Positions 1-9,421 of a stretch of DNA of 64,000 nt are shown piece after piece. The stretch lies in contig CAVTRI010000004.1 of assembly GCA_963737075.1 (NCBI GenBank), positions 62,001-126,000 of the forward strand. Reading direction: 5' to 3'. The position numbers and the translations under genes were made by a program. The DNA comes from CAVTRI01 sp963737075 (lineage in GTDB: Bacteria > Actinomycetota > Acidimicrobiia > Acidimicrobiales > Palsa-688). Within the stretch, counting starts at the first letter, position 1. Each line of letters opens with the position of its first letter. The notes under the pieces are model-generated. The model was not told the origin of the DNA and ran no database searches. It saw only the letters and a list, made by a program, of their open reading frames with translations.

Positions 1-476
1 AACTGCTCTGGAAGCTCCACACATCCATGGCTGCGGTCTCCGCACAGGAGCAGCGCCCGGCAGGTGGTCGCCGCTGGGCCAAAGAAAGCGGATAAACCAA
101 GCGGCAGAACTCAACTCCGGCCGAGCTGGTTGACAAACCCACCACAACGGCGCCCAGCGGAGCCCGGGAGAAGGGCCGTTGGTAGGGCATCAATCCCGTG
201 TTTCGGGCGGGCGGCCTCCGGAATTGGGGCGGTCGAGGGCCGTCCCTCTCAGCAGACTGGTATCCCCAAGAACCGTGTTGCACGAGCGATCCCAAAACTA
301 ACTGATCAACGCCTGGGGGCGTCCAGTCCGGCCTCTGCAACTGGTTGGGACAGATATCGCTGTTGGCAAGCCCGGTCGGTGAGATGCGGCGAGCCAGGGG
401 CGACTCCGTGAGCCCGACATGGAGTGCCGGTGTGAACCGGTCGGGAGAATCTTCGCAAGCTCACATTGGCGCTCGG
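1..476. other. No recognisable gene
   Basis: Open frames here have no recognisable domain, no convincing ribosome binding site and arginine/proline-rich translations typical of out-of-frame high-GC DNA. I see no RNA gene or repeat. Confidence 0.5.
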
Positions 477-1112
477 TCAAGTAGCCGCGTTGCTGATGCG
501 CGCTAACCAGGCCTCGGCTATGGGTGGCTCGAGGTTGGTGTGGAACCGCACTGGTTCGATCGATTCGATGACCCAGCCATCAGCAAAGGTATCTCGCAGT
601 TCGGCTTGCCGGACGCGGCGGGGTCCCCAATCGCCAGGCTGGCGATCGCTGAAGCAAGCGAGCAAGACGCGCCCTCGGGGCCTGACGACGGCCGCCAGGG
701 AGATGACGTAGCGCGCCCGCCGTTCGTCGTCAAATACGTGAAAGAGGCCGCTGTCGAGCACGGTGTCGAACTGTTCGTTGAGATCGGCCAACGCCAAGGC
801 GTCCCAAACGACGAAGCGTGCCGCGACACCCCGGTCGGTGGCCTTGCGCTTGGCGATCTGGATGGCCTTGGGCGATGCGTCGATACCTGTGGCATCTAGG
901 CCTCGAGCGGCGACCATGAGCGTGTGCTCGCCCGTCCCACAGCCAGCGTCAAGTACGCGACCACGAATTGCGCCCTCCTCCACGAGCGCGGCGAACACCG
1001 GCTGGGGGCGGCCGATGTCCCACGGCGGCGTCCCGAGGTAGCTCGCATCGAAGTCTTCCACGCCTCGGTCGACGGCCCGACCAGGAATTGCCCCGCGTGG
1101 CAAGTCACTCAT
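477..1112 (-). CDS. Class I SAM-dependent methyltransferase
   Basis: A small cytoplasmic methyltransferase of about 211 residues that should transfer a methyl group from S-adenosylmethionine to an unknown small substrate. The glycine-rich motif I (VLDAGCGTGEH) lies near residue 54, followed by an acidic residue in GIDASPKAI at the end of strand 2 and the motif IV region (FDTVLDSGLFHVF). The PPWDIGRPQP segment near the start is usual for thiopurine/tellurite-type methyltransferases. The start is an ATG just after AGGGTG; a GTG one codon earlier is also possible. It stands alone, with no neighbour suggesting a substrate. Confidence 0.85.
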   Translation of the reverse strand: MSDLPRGAIPGRAVDRGVEDFDASYLGTPPWDIGRPQPVFAALVEEGAIRGRVLDAGCGTGEHTLMVAARGLDATGIDASPKAIQIAKRKATDRGVAARFVVWDALALADLNEQFDTVLDSGLFHVFDDERRARYVISLAAVVRPRGRVLLACFSDRQPGDWGPRRVRQAELRDTFADGWVIESIEPVRFHTNLEPPIAEAWLARISNAAT

Positions 1113-1390
1113 CACCCTGACGATACTGGGCCGTCTTGATCAGACGCACCGTTTGTCCGCCCTGCTGGGCCCTCATCCCCACCTACCGGGACCAGGCTCA
1201 GTTGACTCACCTCCACGTTCGCTCAGGCAGGGCAGTCCCGGTAACCAGATGCGGCATCAACCCGGCGTCACGGGACGCGCGGCCAAGGTCAATCAGGGAC
1301 AGTCGACGTCGAGATTATGTGGCAACCTTGAGGGCCCTTCGTCAGGGATGGGCTGCCCGGTCGTAGGCTCGACGCCTCTTGAGCCCGGCC

Positions 1391-1879
1391 TCATGGCGCG
1401 GCTGCGGGCGTGTTCAGGTTGGGAGCGGAACGCGTTGCTGGTGGTGCCTCGGTGCTGGTGGCGTGGGTCCGGGTCGATGGGATCGTGACCGTGACGCTCA
1501 GGCCTCCGCCGTCGCGGGGGCGGGCGGTGACGGTGCCGTTGTGGATCGCGGTGATCGACGCGACGATGGCCAGGCCCAGTCCGAACCCCTCGTGCGAGGT
1601 GCGTTCGCTGAGCCGCTGGAACGGCTGAAAGATGCGGTCGGTGTCTGCCGGGCTGATGAGCGGGCCTGTGTTGGCTACGGTCACCTGGCTGTCGCCCGCC
1701 TCGGTGCGGGTATCGATCCAGATGTCGCCGGCGCCGGTGTTGTAGCGGACGGCGTTGTCGACCAGGTTGCCGATGAGACGTTCGACCAGCATCGGATCGC
1801 CCGATATGACTGCCGGTTCCAGAGTGGGGTGCACCCGCCGGTCGCCGAAGCCGACGGTGTCCTGAAGACCGGGGGTCAA
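1391..1879 (-). pseudogene. Histidine kinase C-terminal fragment (HATPase domain only)
   Basis: This is the ATP-binding end of a two-component sensor kinase. Visible are the N box (ERLIGNLVDNAVRYN), a G1-like VANTGP segment, the F region (RIFQPFQRL) and the G2 box (GFGLGLAI). The sensor, membrane segments, HAMP and the phosphoacceptor histidine are all missing: recognisable sequence begins around LEPAVISGDP near position 1840 and upstream it runs straight into the divergent transporter fragment. Without the H box it cannot autophosphorylate. No response regulator is adjacent. Confidence 0.8.
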
Positions 1880-1894
1880 GCCAAGCAGGGTCTC

Positions 1895-3514
1895 GGGGTG
1901 TTGGCCGAGACACTCACGGCCGGAGTGGCCGCCCTCGTGGTGTTGGCGTTGGTGTTCGGCTCCCTACTCGCCCTCGTGCCGCTGCTCGTGGCCGGCGTTT
2001 CGATCCTGACCACCTTCTTGGCGATATACGGGCTGACTCAGGTGATGAGCGTTTTCTTCGTCGTCCAATACCTCGTTGCCTTGATCGGGCTCGGGGTGGC
2101 GATCGACTACTCGCTGCTGCTGGTTACCCGGTGGCGGGAGGAACTCGCCGCGGGTCACGCACCCGACGCGGCAGTGCGCCGGGCGATGGTCACCGCTGGG
2201 CGAAGCGTCGCCTTCAGCGGCGTCACCGTCGCCTTGGGCCTGCTCGCCCTCATCGTGGTGCCGGTCCCTCTGGTCCGCAGCATCGGTGTCGGCGGGATCC
2301 TCATCCCCGCCGTCAGCGTGGCAGTCGTCCTAACCCTGCTGCCCGTCCTGCTCGCCAGCGCCGGAAGGCGCATTGACTGGCCGCACCGCCGGCGAGGCTC
2401 GCAGGCCAGTCGAGCCTGGACACGGTGGGCACGACTGGTGGTCCGCCGCCGATGGGCAGCCGCCCTGGTGGCCTTGGCCATCTTGGGAGCGCTCGGCGCA
2501 GCAGCCGCCGGCATCAAGGTGGGCGAACCCACTGCCGCCGCGCTGGCGAAGACGTCGCCCCCCGCCAAGACCCTGGTCAGCCTGGAGCACGCCGGGGTAC
2601 CCACCGGGGTGCTCGATCCGATCGAGGTGCTCGTTCCCGCCGGCGCCGACACCGTCGGACGCATCGCCAACAAGCTCTCCTCTCTCCGCGGCGTGCGCAC
2701 CGCGGTCGCGCCGTCAGGACCGTCCTGGCGCCAAGCAGGGAGCGCACTCATCGACGTGCAACCGCTGGCCGAGCCGTCGACCGCCGCGGGTGCCGCCACC
2801 ATCGCCCGAGTCCGCCAGGCACTGTCCGGCGTGCCAGGGGCAAGAGTCGGCGGGCCGGGGGCTCTACTGCTCGACGAGAACCACGCCTTCTACAACCGCT
2901 TCAGTCTCATGATCGGTCTGCTCGCCTTGATCACGATCGTGTTGCTGTCCCGAGCGTTCGGCTCGATCCTGTTGCCTCTCAAAGCGGTCGCTCTCAACCT
3001 GATCTCGGTCGGCGCCGCCTACGGCGCGATCGTTCTGATCTGGCAGGACGGACACGGGTCGAACACCCTTTGGGGATTGCCGGCCACGGGAGCGATCACC
3101 AACTGGGTGCCCCTCGTCGCCTTCGCCTTCCTGTACGGGCTATCGATGGACTACGAGGTGTTCATCCTCACCCGGGTCCGCGAAGAACGAGACCGAAGCG
3201 GATCCACCCAGGCGGGCGTGGTCGAAGGCATCGGACGCACCGGTCGGCTCGTGACCAGCGCGGCGCTCATCCTTTTCCTCGCTCTGGCCGCATTGACCAC
3301 CGGGCCGGAGACCGACGTGAAGGTGATGGCCACTGCCTTGGGCGTCGGGATCTTTCTTGACGCCACTGTGGTGCGAGCGTTGCTCGTCCCAGCGCTGGTG
3401 GCACTTTTCGGACGGTTGAACTGGTGGGTACCCTCCCGGCTCGCCCCTGCCCTGCGTGTCCCTGCGGCCGCAGTGTCTGCACCCCGTGAGGCTCGCGGTC
3501 CGGCCGGCCAGTGA
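1895..3514 (+). pseudogene. MMPL/RND-family transporter, N-terminus missing
   Basis: About 540 residues of an actinobacterial MMPL (mycobacterial-membrane-protein-large-like) exporter. Homology begins at GVLAETLTAGVAALVVLAL, the start of the second membrane helix; helix 1 and the first large extracytoplasmic loop are absent. The signature GVAIDYSLLLVTRWREEL and the second-half counterpart GLSMDYEVFILTRVREER, each an Asp-Tyr pair in a membrane helix, are intact, as is the C-terminal helix bundle. The frame stays open upstream to 1379 but that stretch is antisense to the kinase fragment. It may still be translated as a fusion, but a half-loop transporter is unlikely to work. Confidence 0.8.
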
Positions 3515-3612
3515 CCGAAAGGCACGAGCCGAGCTTCCTTCGAACGCGGCCTGCCGGCCTTGCCCGGGTACGGCCGAAGATGCTCGCTAAACCGATAAGC
3601 GTCCCCGAAGGA

Positions 3613-4191
3613 TCACCCATCGGCAGGCTCCAAGGGACGCCGCTCGTAGCGCAGCATGACGACCCCGTTGCCGAAAGTGTGGGTCTCCACGAGCTGTAAC
3701 GGGATCTTGGCATCCGAGGGATGAAGCGCCTGCTTCCCGCGGCCGATCATGACCGGGTGAACGTAGAGGCGGTACTCGTCGATCAGGTCGTGGCGGGCGA
3801 ACTCCGCACCCAGGTCGGAGCCGCCGAGGACGATGTGCCCCCCGGGCTGTGCCTTGAGAGCGAGCACCTCGGCCGGCACGACGTCGTGGGCGATCGTCGC
3901 ATTCCACCTGGCATGTTCCAGGGTGCGTGAGTAGACGACCTTGGGCATGTCCCGCCATATCCGAGCGAACTCGACGATCGTCGGTGTCGCGGCCGGGTCC
4001 TGATCCGCTGTCGGCCAGAACTCGGCCATCAGCTCGTAGGTGACTCGCCCTTCGAGGAAGGTGCCAGCGGCGCCGATCCAGCCGTTCATGTGGCGAGGAG
4101 CTCGTCATCGACCATGCCAGTCGATCTTCCGGTTTGGCCCTTCCATGTAGCCGTCGACCGACACTGACATCGTCCAGATGATCTTGCGCAT
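3613..4191 (-). pseudogene. Dihydrofolate reductase family protein (RibD C-terminal), interrupted
   Basis: A member of the DHFR-like RibD C-terminal family; these are small NADPH-binding reductases of mostly unknown substrate. The natural start is the ATG at 4191, giving MRKIIWTMSVSVDGYMEG, 2 bases after the stop of the SRPBCC gene, so the two form an operon. An in-frame TGA at about 4113-4119 follows the sequence DWHGR. The alternative frame over the same bases reads VDDEL, the expected family sequence, so a pair of compensating single-base indels is the likely lesion. Downstream the body is intact (FLEGRVTYELMAEFWP, VLGGSDLGAEF). An internal ATG at 4089 could restart translation of the last 158 residues. 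Confidence 0.75.
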
Positions 4192-4193
4192 GG

Positions 4194-4688
4194 TCAGTCC
4201 CGGACGTCGGCGGTCATTTCAGCAACCTGTTCGGCGAGGTGTGCGAGGGAGTTGCCCAGATGCTCTGGAGGGAACGGCGGGAACCCGATGTGTTCTCGGA
4301 TCGGGTCTGCGACTGCCGACCAGTCGTAGGTGAGTGTCACAGTGGTTTTCGACGGTCCGGCCGGCGTGAGGTCGTATCGCCAGACCCAGCCGGGAAAGCT
4401 CACGCTAGCGTCGAAGGCCTCATTCCCCGGCTCCCAGGAAATGGTCGTTGGGGGGTCGAACACGTGAACACGATTGGCCATCTGGTAGGTGCCGTCGGGG
4501 TGGCCCGGATGGTACATGGACATCCGGAAGATCTGCCGAGCGGCGGGCAATGGCTTGCGGTCGACGGCTTCGCGGACCCAGCCGGTGCCATCGATGGCAG
4601 CGTGCTTCGCCGGATCGGCAAGCACGGCGAAGATCGCCTCCGCCGGAGCCTGAATCACCGTGGTCGCGCTGACTCGCTCGTCGGCCAC
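4194..4688 (-). CDS. SRPBCC family protein (polyketide cyclase-like)
   Basis: A 164-residue START/SRPBCC fold protein, a hydrophobic-pocket family that binds small lipophilic ligands. The N-terminal strand (VSATTVIQAPAEAIFAVLAD) and the late strand with WRYDLTPAG and TVTLTYDWS are typical of the polyketide-cyclase/dehydrase branch. It starts at GTG preceded by GAGGAGG, a strong ribosome binding site. It is followed after 2 bases by a DHFR-like gene, suggesting co-expression. The ligand cannot be predicted. Confidence 0.85.
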   Translation of the reverse strand: MADERVSATTVIQAPAEAIFAVLADPAKHAAIDGTGWVREAVDRKPLPAARQIFRMSMYHPGHPDGTYQMANRVHVFDPPTTISWEPGNEAFDASVSFPGWVWRYDLTPAGPSKTTVTLTYDWSAVADPIREHIGFPPFPPEHLGNSLAHLAEQVAEMTADVRD

Positions 4689-4714
4689 TTCGCTACCTCC
4701 TCAATCGTGTTGGA

Positions 4715-5375
4715 CTAGTCACGCTTCGGCGCTGGCGGCCCTGGCGGCCCGGACAGAACCGTTGGGACGTACTCAAGCAGTTGGATGCGTCCGTCGAAGG
4801 TGCGGCTGTTGATCATGTCGAGCGCCACGTCCGGATAGCCGTCGTAGATCCGCTCCCGGCCGGTGCTCCCGGTGATCACGGGGAAGACGACCACGCGGAA
4901 GCGGTCCACCAGACCCGCATTCAGCAGTGAGCGGCATAGGGTCAGGCTGCCGATCGTGCGCATCGACCTCGACTCGCCTGCCTTCATCTCTCGCACCACC
5001 TCAACCGCGTCCCGGGCGACGAGCTGCGTGTTCGCCCACGCTAGTCATCCGTCGGTGAAACAACTTCGGCGGTTGGATACACGGCAGCCACCGAAGTCAA
5101 ATCCGCGACGCCGGACTAGGGGCTCGTGCAACGTCGTCGAGAAGACGACCTTGGACATGCCGGCCAGGGGTTCGGTGCCTGGCTCGCCCGCAGCGGCGAA
5201 TGCCGACATGACGCGATAGGTGGTTGCGCCCATCAACACGGTGTAATCGGCTTCGGGGGCCTCTGCGAGCCAGGCCAGGTACTCGGGCCCCTTCCAGGCC
5301 CCACCAGCCCGGCCATCCCTCAGCGGCCGCGTAGCCGTCCAGCGACGTGATGAAGTCGATGAGCAGTTCCGGCAT
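4715..5375 (-). pseudogene. Second DHFR-family gene, broken by a G-run indel and a 75-bp insertion
   Basis: Start ATG at 5375 gives MPELLIDFITSLDGYAAAEG, a typical DHFR-like N-terminus. Two lesions are visible. A run of four G (about 5288-5291) appears to carry one extra base, moving the frame from WWGLEG to GPEYLAWLAEAPEADY. Then a 75-bp insertion flanked by CTAG (5041-5119) adds a stop codon. Removing 75 bp rejoins LHEP-LAWANTQLVARDAV perfectly in frame, running to the C-terminus (GLVDRFRVVVFPVITGSTG). The insertion is therefore a discrete, recent event. Confidence 0.8.
5045..5115. repeat. 71-bp palindromic mini-element with CTAG target duplication
   Basis: The 71 bp between CTAG (5041-5044) and CTAG (5116-5119) interrupts a DHFR-family gene. 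The two 29-bp ends are imperfect inverted repeats, about 18 of 29 positions matching, with AACTTCGG/CCGAAGTC as the best conserved inner block and a 13-bp centre. Size, terminal symmetry and the 4-bp direct flank resemble a miniature inverted-repeat (MITE-like) element. I found no second copy by eye. Confidence 0.6.
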
Positions 5376-5387
5376 CGTCGTGTGCCG

Positions 5388-6014
5388 CTACGTCCGGTGG
5401 CCATGGTCATCTATCAGGTTCTCCTTCGCCTGCTCGTATCCGCCCGTAGGCGGGTCTGGGTCAGGGCCGTAGACCAGGTACATCACGCCCGTGGCGAACG
5501 GCTGTGAGGAGACCAGGCGGAGCGGGATCTGTGAACTGTCATCCGCGAAGAGACGCAATCCCGTACCGGCTAGCACCGGATGGACGAAAAGATGCAGCTC
5601 GTCAAGTAGTCCCGCTCCTAGCAGTTGGCGCACGACCGAGACCGACCCGCTCAGCGCGATTCGCCCGATCGTGGGGGTGGCCTTGAGGCGAGTCACCTCC
5701 TCGATGAGGCCGCCCTGAAGCTGCTCGGAGTTGCGCCAAACGAGCTGGAGCGGTCGCCGCGAGGCGACGATCTTGCGCATGTCGCCGAGGTGCTTGGCCA
5801 TGGCTGCGTCCGCCTCGCCGGCAGCCTCGCGGGCCGGCCACGCGCCGGCGAAGCTGTCGTAGGTGACCCGGCCGAACAGCATCAAATCGGCGTTGTGGGT
5901 TCCTTCGACCGCTTTGCCCATCTCGTCGTTGAAGTACGGAAAGTGCCAGGAACCGATCATCGGGTCGACGACCCCGTCGAGGGCCATGAACATGCTGGAC
6001 GTGATGGTCGCCAT
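5388..6014 (-). CDS. Dihydrofolate reductase family protein
   Basis: An intact 208-residue member of the DHFR-like/RibD C-terminal family. The start is ATG 6014, 6 bases after GGGGAGA; the frame extends further upstream but without family similarity. Landmarks are MATITSSMFMALDGVVDPM at the N-terminus, LMLFGRVTYDSFAGAWP, the glycine-rich cofactor strand IALSGSVSVVRQLLGAGLLDELHLFVHPV, and a C-terminal LVSSQPFATGVMYLVYGP. It is one of four such genes in 3.4 kb and one of two left intact. Substrate unknown. Confidence 0.85.
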   Translation of the reverse strand: MATITSSMFMALDGVVDPMIGSWHFPYFNDEMGKAVEGTHNADLMLFGRVTYDSFAGAWPAREAAGEADAAMAKHLGDMRKIVASRRPLQLVWRNSEQLQGGLIEEVTRLKATPTIGRIALSGSVSVVRQLLGAGLLDELHLFVHPVLAGTGLRLFADDSSQIPLRLVSSQPFATGVMYLVYGPDPDPPTGGYEQAKENLIDDHGHRT

Positions 6015-6366
6015 CGAAGTCTCCCCGATTGAAGAACGCTGATCTCTTTCGCTATCAGACGGTGCACGCAGTCGGAAGTCATCGCACTGGTGACCTCGTC
6101 CCGCCGGCCCACGTGTGAAGGGAGGCGGGCGACGTCGCGATCCCGCGCCGCCGACTACCGGCACCCGTGCAAGACACTGGTTCGTATGCGACAGCGGGTC
6201 GCACGATCCATATCGAGGAGCGGACTTGATGCCCGCCTCCTCCCAGTCGGGTAGCGGGTCTGCGGAGTCCTCGAGGCCGAAGACGCGATACGTGAGGGCG
6301 TCCGGCGCGTGCCTACAGTTCCGTGTCCAGGAATGACCGCGGCGTGCTGGGGTGAGGTCGTCCTCG

Positions 6367-7008
6367 TCATCGGGTGAATGTGAGGTGGGTGACGCCGCTG
6401 GGCGTCGAGACTGCCTCCACGTCGTACTGCTGCTCCAACGCCTCGAGGCCGTCCCACAGCCGAACACCGCGGCCGAGCAGGATCGGCACCTGCACGACGT
6501 GTAGGTGGTCGACTAGGCCGGCGGCGATGAACGCGCGCATCATGGTCGGACCCCCGCCGATGCGGACGTCCTGACCGGCGGCTGCATCCCGCGCCACCTC
6601 GAGTGCATCCGCTGGTGCGGCGTCGAGGAAGTGGAATGTCGTACCACCCTCCATCTCCAGCGACGGGCGCGGACTGTGTGTCAGGACGTAGGTCGGCGTG
6701 TGGAACGGCGGGTTGTCACCCCACCACCCCCGCCACTCCGGGTCGTCCTGCCAGCTCGGAGGGCCGAACTTGCCCGCGCCCATGATCTCCGCACCGATCC
6801 CGGGTCCGTGCCGCTCGGCCATCGCGGCGTCGACGCCCTCGGTGCCGCCCGACTCGCCGAGGACTTGGCGGCGGCCGAACCGAGTGGCGAACATCCACTC
6901 GTGGAGCCGATGCCCGGCGTGGCCGAACGGCGTGTCGAGGGCCTGCCCCTCGCCGGTCGCGAACCCGTCGAGCGAGATCGAGAAGTTGTGGATCCGGACG
7001 CGCGACAT
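6367..7008 (-). CDS. Dihydrofolate reductase family protein
   Basis: A 213-residue DHFR-like protein of the longer subfamily. The start ATG follows AAGGGAG. The N-terminus reads MSRVRIHNFSISLDGFATGE, the middle holds MGAGKFGPPSW and the cofactor-binding stretch is VRIGGGPTMMRAFIAAGLV, then HVVQVPILLGRGVRLWDGLE. This subfamily is often annotated as a riboflavin-biosynthesis-like reductase, but the deaminase domain of RibD is absent, so a role in riboflavin synthesis is not implied. Intact. Confidence 0.85.
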   Translation of the reverse strand: MSRVRIHNFSISLDGFATGEGQALDTPFGHAGHRLHEWMFATRFGRRQVLGESGGTEGVDAAMAERHGPGIGAEIMGAGKFGPPSWQDDPEWRGWWGDNPPFHTPTYVLTHSPRPSLEMEGGTTFHFLDAAPADALEVARDAAAGQDVRIGGGPTMMRAFIAAGLVDHLHVVQVPILLGRGVRLWDGLEALEQQYDVEAVSTPSGVTHLTFTR

Positions 7009-7532
7009 GGCGGCTCCCTTCGGCTGGTGGTGGTCGGTCAGACTGGTTGGCGGCCGGAGTGGCAGATCCCGTCACCGTGCTATGACGCACGAGATACTGC
7101 TGCGGCGCCCGGCGGGCTCTGTGATGGTCGCGGCCGGTGTTCGCGCACCCCGGCGAGGCCGTCGTCTGGAACGTCCGCGGTGAACCGGCCGCGCCAACGC
7201 CGCCCTACCCCTGCCAGTCCCGACCGTCGGACAGACCAGTCGACGGTCATGCCCGCTCGCACGTACGCGGTCGCCAGTTGGCAGGCTGCCGCTCGGGCGG
7301 AGCCCGCCCGCAACTTCCATTGTTCCCTCCTGGCCTGTGGCACCGGTCCGCTGATCCCGCCGGTGGCAGGCAACGCACCGATGGTCACCAGGTATTCGGC
7401 CATGCTGCCCAGTCTCGCCGGGTCGGTCCGAGCGGTCCAGGCGTCCCCCGTCTCTTCTCATGGGTGGTCGTCTTCGTGGTGGGCGGGGTCGTCGGTCTGC
7501 GATGAGCGGGCGCCGAGGTCACGTAACCATGA
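7009..7532. other. Non-coding or eroded stretch
   Basis: No frame gives a recognisable product. A 107-residue minus-strand frame (7080-7403) beginning MAEYLVTIGALPATGG is open but unfamiliar and becomes arginine-rich. The bases before 7533 probably include the lost beginning of the TerC gene. Confidence 0.4.
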
Positions 7533-8339
7533 GATGACGTTCTGGCCTACCTGGCCGGCTACCTGATCGAGAAGAGCCTGTCGGTCGACTATGTGTTCGT
7601 GTTCGGCCTCATCTTCACGTTGTTCGGCATCCCCGGCGCATTTCAACACCGGGTCTTGATGTTCGGGGTGGTGGGCGCCGTGGTGATGCGGGCCGGCTTC
7701 ATCGCCGGCGGCGCCGCCCTGCTGGACGCGTTCGCGCCCACCATCTACCTGTTCGGGGCGTTGCTGGTCTTCACCGCATACCACGTGCTCCGCCACGGCG
7801 GCGAGACTATGAACCCACAGGGGAACGGGGTGCTCCGGTTGACAGGTCGGGTCCTGTCCTCCACAGACACCCTGGACGGACCACGGTTCTTCACCCGCGT
7901 CGACGGGCGACGGGTGGCTACCCCCCTCTTGGCCGTGCTCGTGGTGATAGAGACGACCGACGTGATTTTCGCTGTCGATTCCATCCCGGCCATCTTCGCC
8001 GTGACACGCGACACCTTCGTCGTGTTCACATCGAACGTGTTCGCGCTGCTCGGCATGCGGGCTCTCTAGTTCCTCCTCGCAGGGGCTGCCCGCCGCGTCC
8101 GCTACCTCCAACCCGCCCTGGCCGTCATCCTGGCCGGCGTCGGCGTCAAGCTCCTGATCAGCGACATGTATCACGTCCCCCTGTGGGGCTCGCTCATATT
8201 CATCCTCGTGGTCCTGGCCGTCGCCGTCATGCTGTCGGTCACCGCGACCAGCCGCCGAGCCCCTACCGTCGGAGCCATAACGCCGACCGACGTCCCGGCG
8301 AGCCGCAGCGTGCCCGACCCGTATCCCGGTCCTGGGTGA
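7533..8339 (+). pseudogene. TerC-family membrane protein, 5'-truncated with a premature TAG
   Basis: TerC proteins are multi-helix inner-membrane proteins linked to tellurite resistance and metal export. Homology starts abruptly at VLAYLAGYLIEKSLSVDY, with an in-frame TGA just before it, so about 80 N-terminal residues are missing. The second conserved motif is present (VVIETTDVIFAVDSIPAIF). At 8067-8069 a TAG sits where the family has a tyrosine (MRAL-Y-FLLAGAA), consistent with a TAC to TAG change. The rest of the last helices continues to 8339. Two independent lesions make this a pseudogene. Confidence 0.8.
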
Positions 8340-8402
8340 CGGTGGTCGACCTCCCCCAAGGGGCGGTCCTCACCACAGCCACCCCGTGTCGGTGATGGCG
8401 CG

Positions 8403-9053
8403 ATGGTGCCGGCCACGATCCCGTTCGCGGTGGCCGCCGCGTTCTTTCCGCCCGCGCTCGCCGTCATGGTCTGGCTTCTGGCCACCCCGCCCGGCAGTCG
8501 CCGAGCCTTGATCTACTTGGGCGGCGCTGCGACGTCCACCGTGGTCAGCGGGGCGCTGATCATGGTCGTCCTGCGCGGCGTCGACATCGACGCCAGCCTC
8601 CGGACCCAGATCGAGGCGGCGGTGCAGGTGACCCTGGGCAGCGTTTTCGTGAGTGTCGCCCTCGGGCTGGTGATCCGTCAACCCCGACTGAGACCTCGCG
8701 ACGCGACCGTCGACGCCCCCAGGTTGCGCGCCGGTGGCTATGCCGGGATCTACTTGTTGGGCGTCGTCATGTGGATGCCGTCATTCGCCTACATCGCCGC
8801 GATCGACCTCATCGTGGATTCCGATCTGGCCCTCCCCCGCCAGATCCTGAACCTTCTGCTCGTCGATCTCATCGTCCTCGCCACCGTCGAGATCCCCCTC
8901 CTGCTTCAGCTGCTGGTACCGACGGCCAGCACCCGCGTCGTCGCCCGACTGGACGATCTCGCCCGCCGCTACGCCTGGCAGCTGGGCACCCTCACCGCGG
9001 GAGGCGGCGGCATCTACCTCATCATCCGAGGCTCACTCGAGCTCGCCGCGTGA
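8403..9053 (+). CDS. GAP family (Sap-like) integral membrane protein
   Basis: A 216-residue polytopic membrane protein similar to the Sap sulfolipid-1-addressing/GAP family of actinobacteria, implicated there in lipid or glycopeptidolipid transport. Hydrophobic helices are evident at IPFAVAAAFFPPALAVMVWL near the N-terminus, then STVVSGALIMVVL, VTLGSVFVSVALGLVI, IYLLGVVMWMPSFAYIAAID, LLLVDLIVLATVEIPLLLQL and a C-terminal LTAGGGGIYLIIRG. It is unrelated to the TerC remnant before it. Start codon choice is uncertain because no clear ribosome binding site is seen. Confidence 0.7.
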   Translation: MVPATIPFAVAAAFFPPALAVMVWLLATPPGSRRALIYLGGAATSTVVSGALIMVVLRGVDIDASLRTQIEAAVQVTLGSVFVSVALGLVIRQPRLRPRDATVDAPRLRAGGYAGIYLLGVVMWMPSFAYIAAIDLIVDSDLALPRQILNLLLVDLIVLATVEIPLLLQLLVPTASTRVVARLDDLARRYAWQLGTLTAGGGGIYLIIRGSLELAA

Positions 9054-9421
9054 CCGGCGACCACCCTGCGCCGGTCCGCTCGGGATGTGACCGGGATCCC
9101 GCGGGCGGCGACCGCAGGTCGGCCAATCAAGGAACTGGTCGTGGCCCACGGCGAGTCTGTAGCGCGGCGCCAGCCCAGCCGACGGGTGGCGCACCATTTC
9201 TGGTGCGCGTCCCGCTTGCGACTGAGGGCTAAAGCGGCCGGGGGGCGAAGCAATTCTCCACAACGTCTCCGTCCCGTAGACATCTCTCCCGCACGCCGAC
9301 GCGGTCCCCTGGTGGCCGTGACCGCACTGCTGCACATCCGCCGACGTGGTCGACACCACCCTGGCACAGTGGCCGCCGTTATCGACTTCGGCCCATTCGC
9401 GCGCCGGCGGCCACCTCCGCC
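9054..9421. other. No recognisable gene
   Basis: Intergenic; all frames give low-complexity arginine/proline translations. No repeat or RNA seen. Confidence 0.4.

Noticed and set aside
1379..1894. A 711-residue reading frame that begins long before the MMPL homology
   Set aside because: The first 170 residues are the antisense reading of the histidine kinase fragment and have no transporter similarity.
6015..6366. N-terminal extension of the DHFR-family gene to 359 residues
   Set aside because: Family similarity and a ribosome binding site both point to ATG 6014; the extension overlaps the next gene's shadow.
7080..7403. Minus-strand 107-residue frame starting MAEYLVTIGALPATGG
   Set aside because: No family resemblance, no ribosome binding site, and it becomes arginine-rich.
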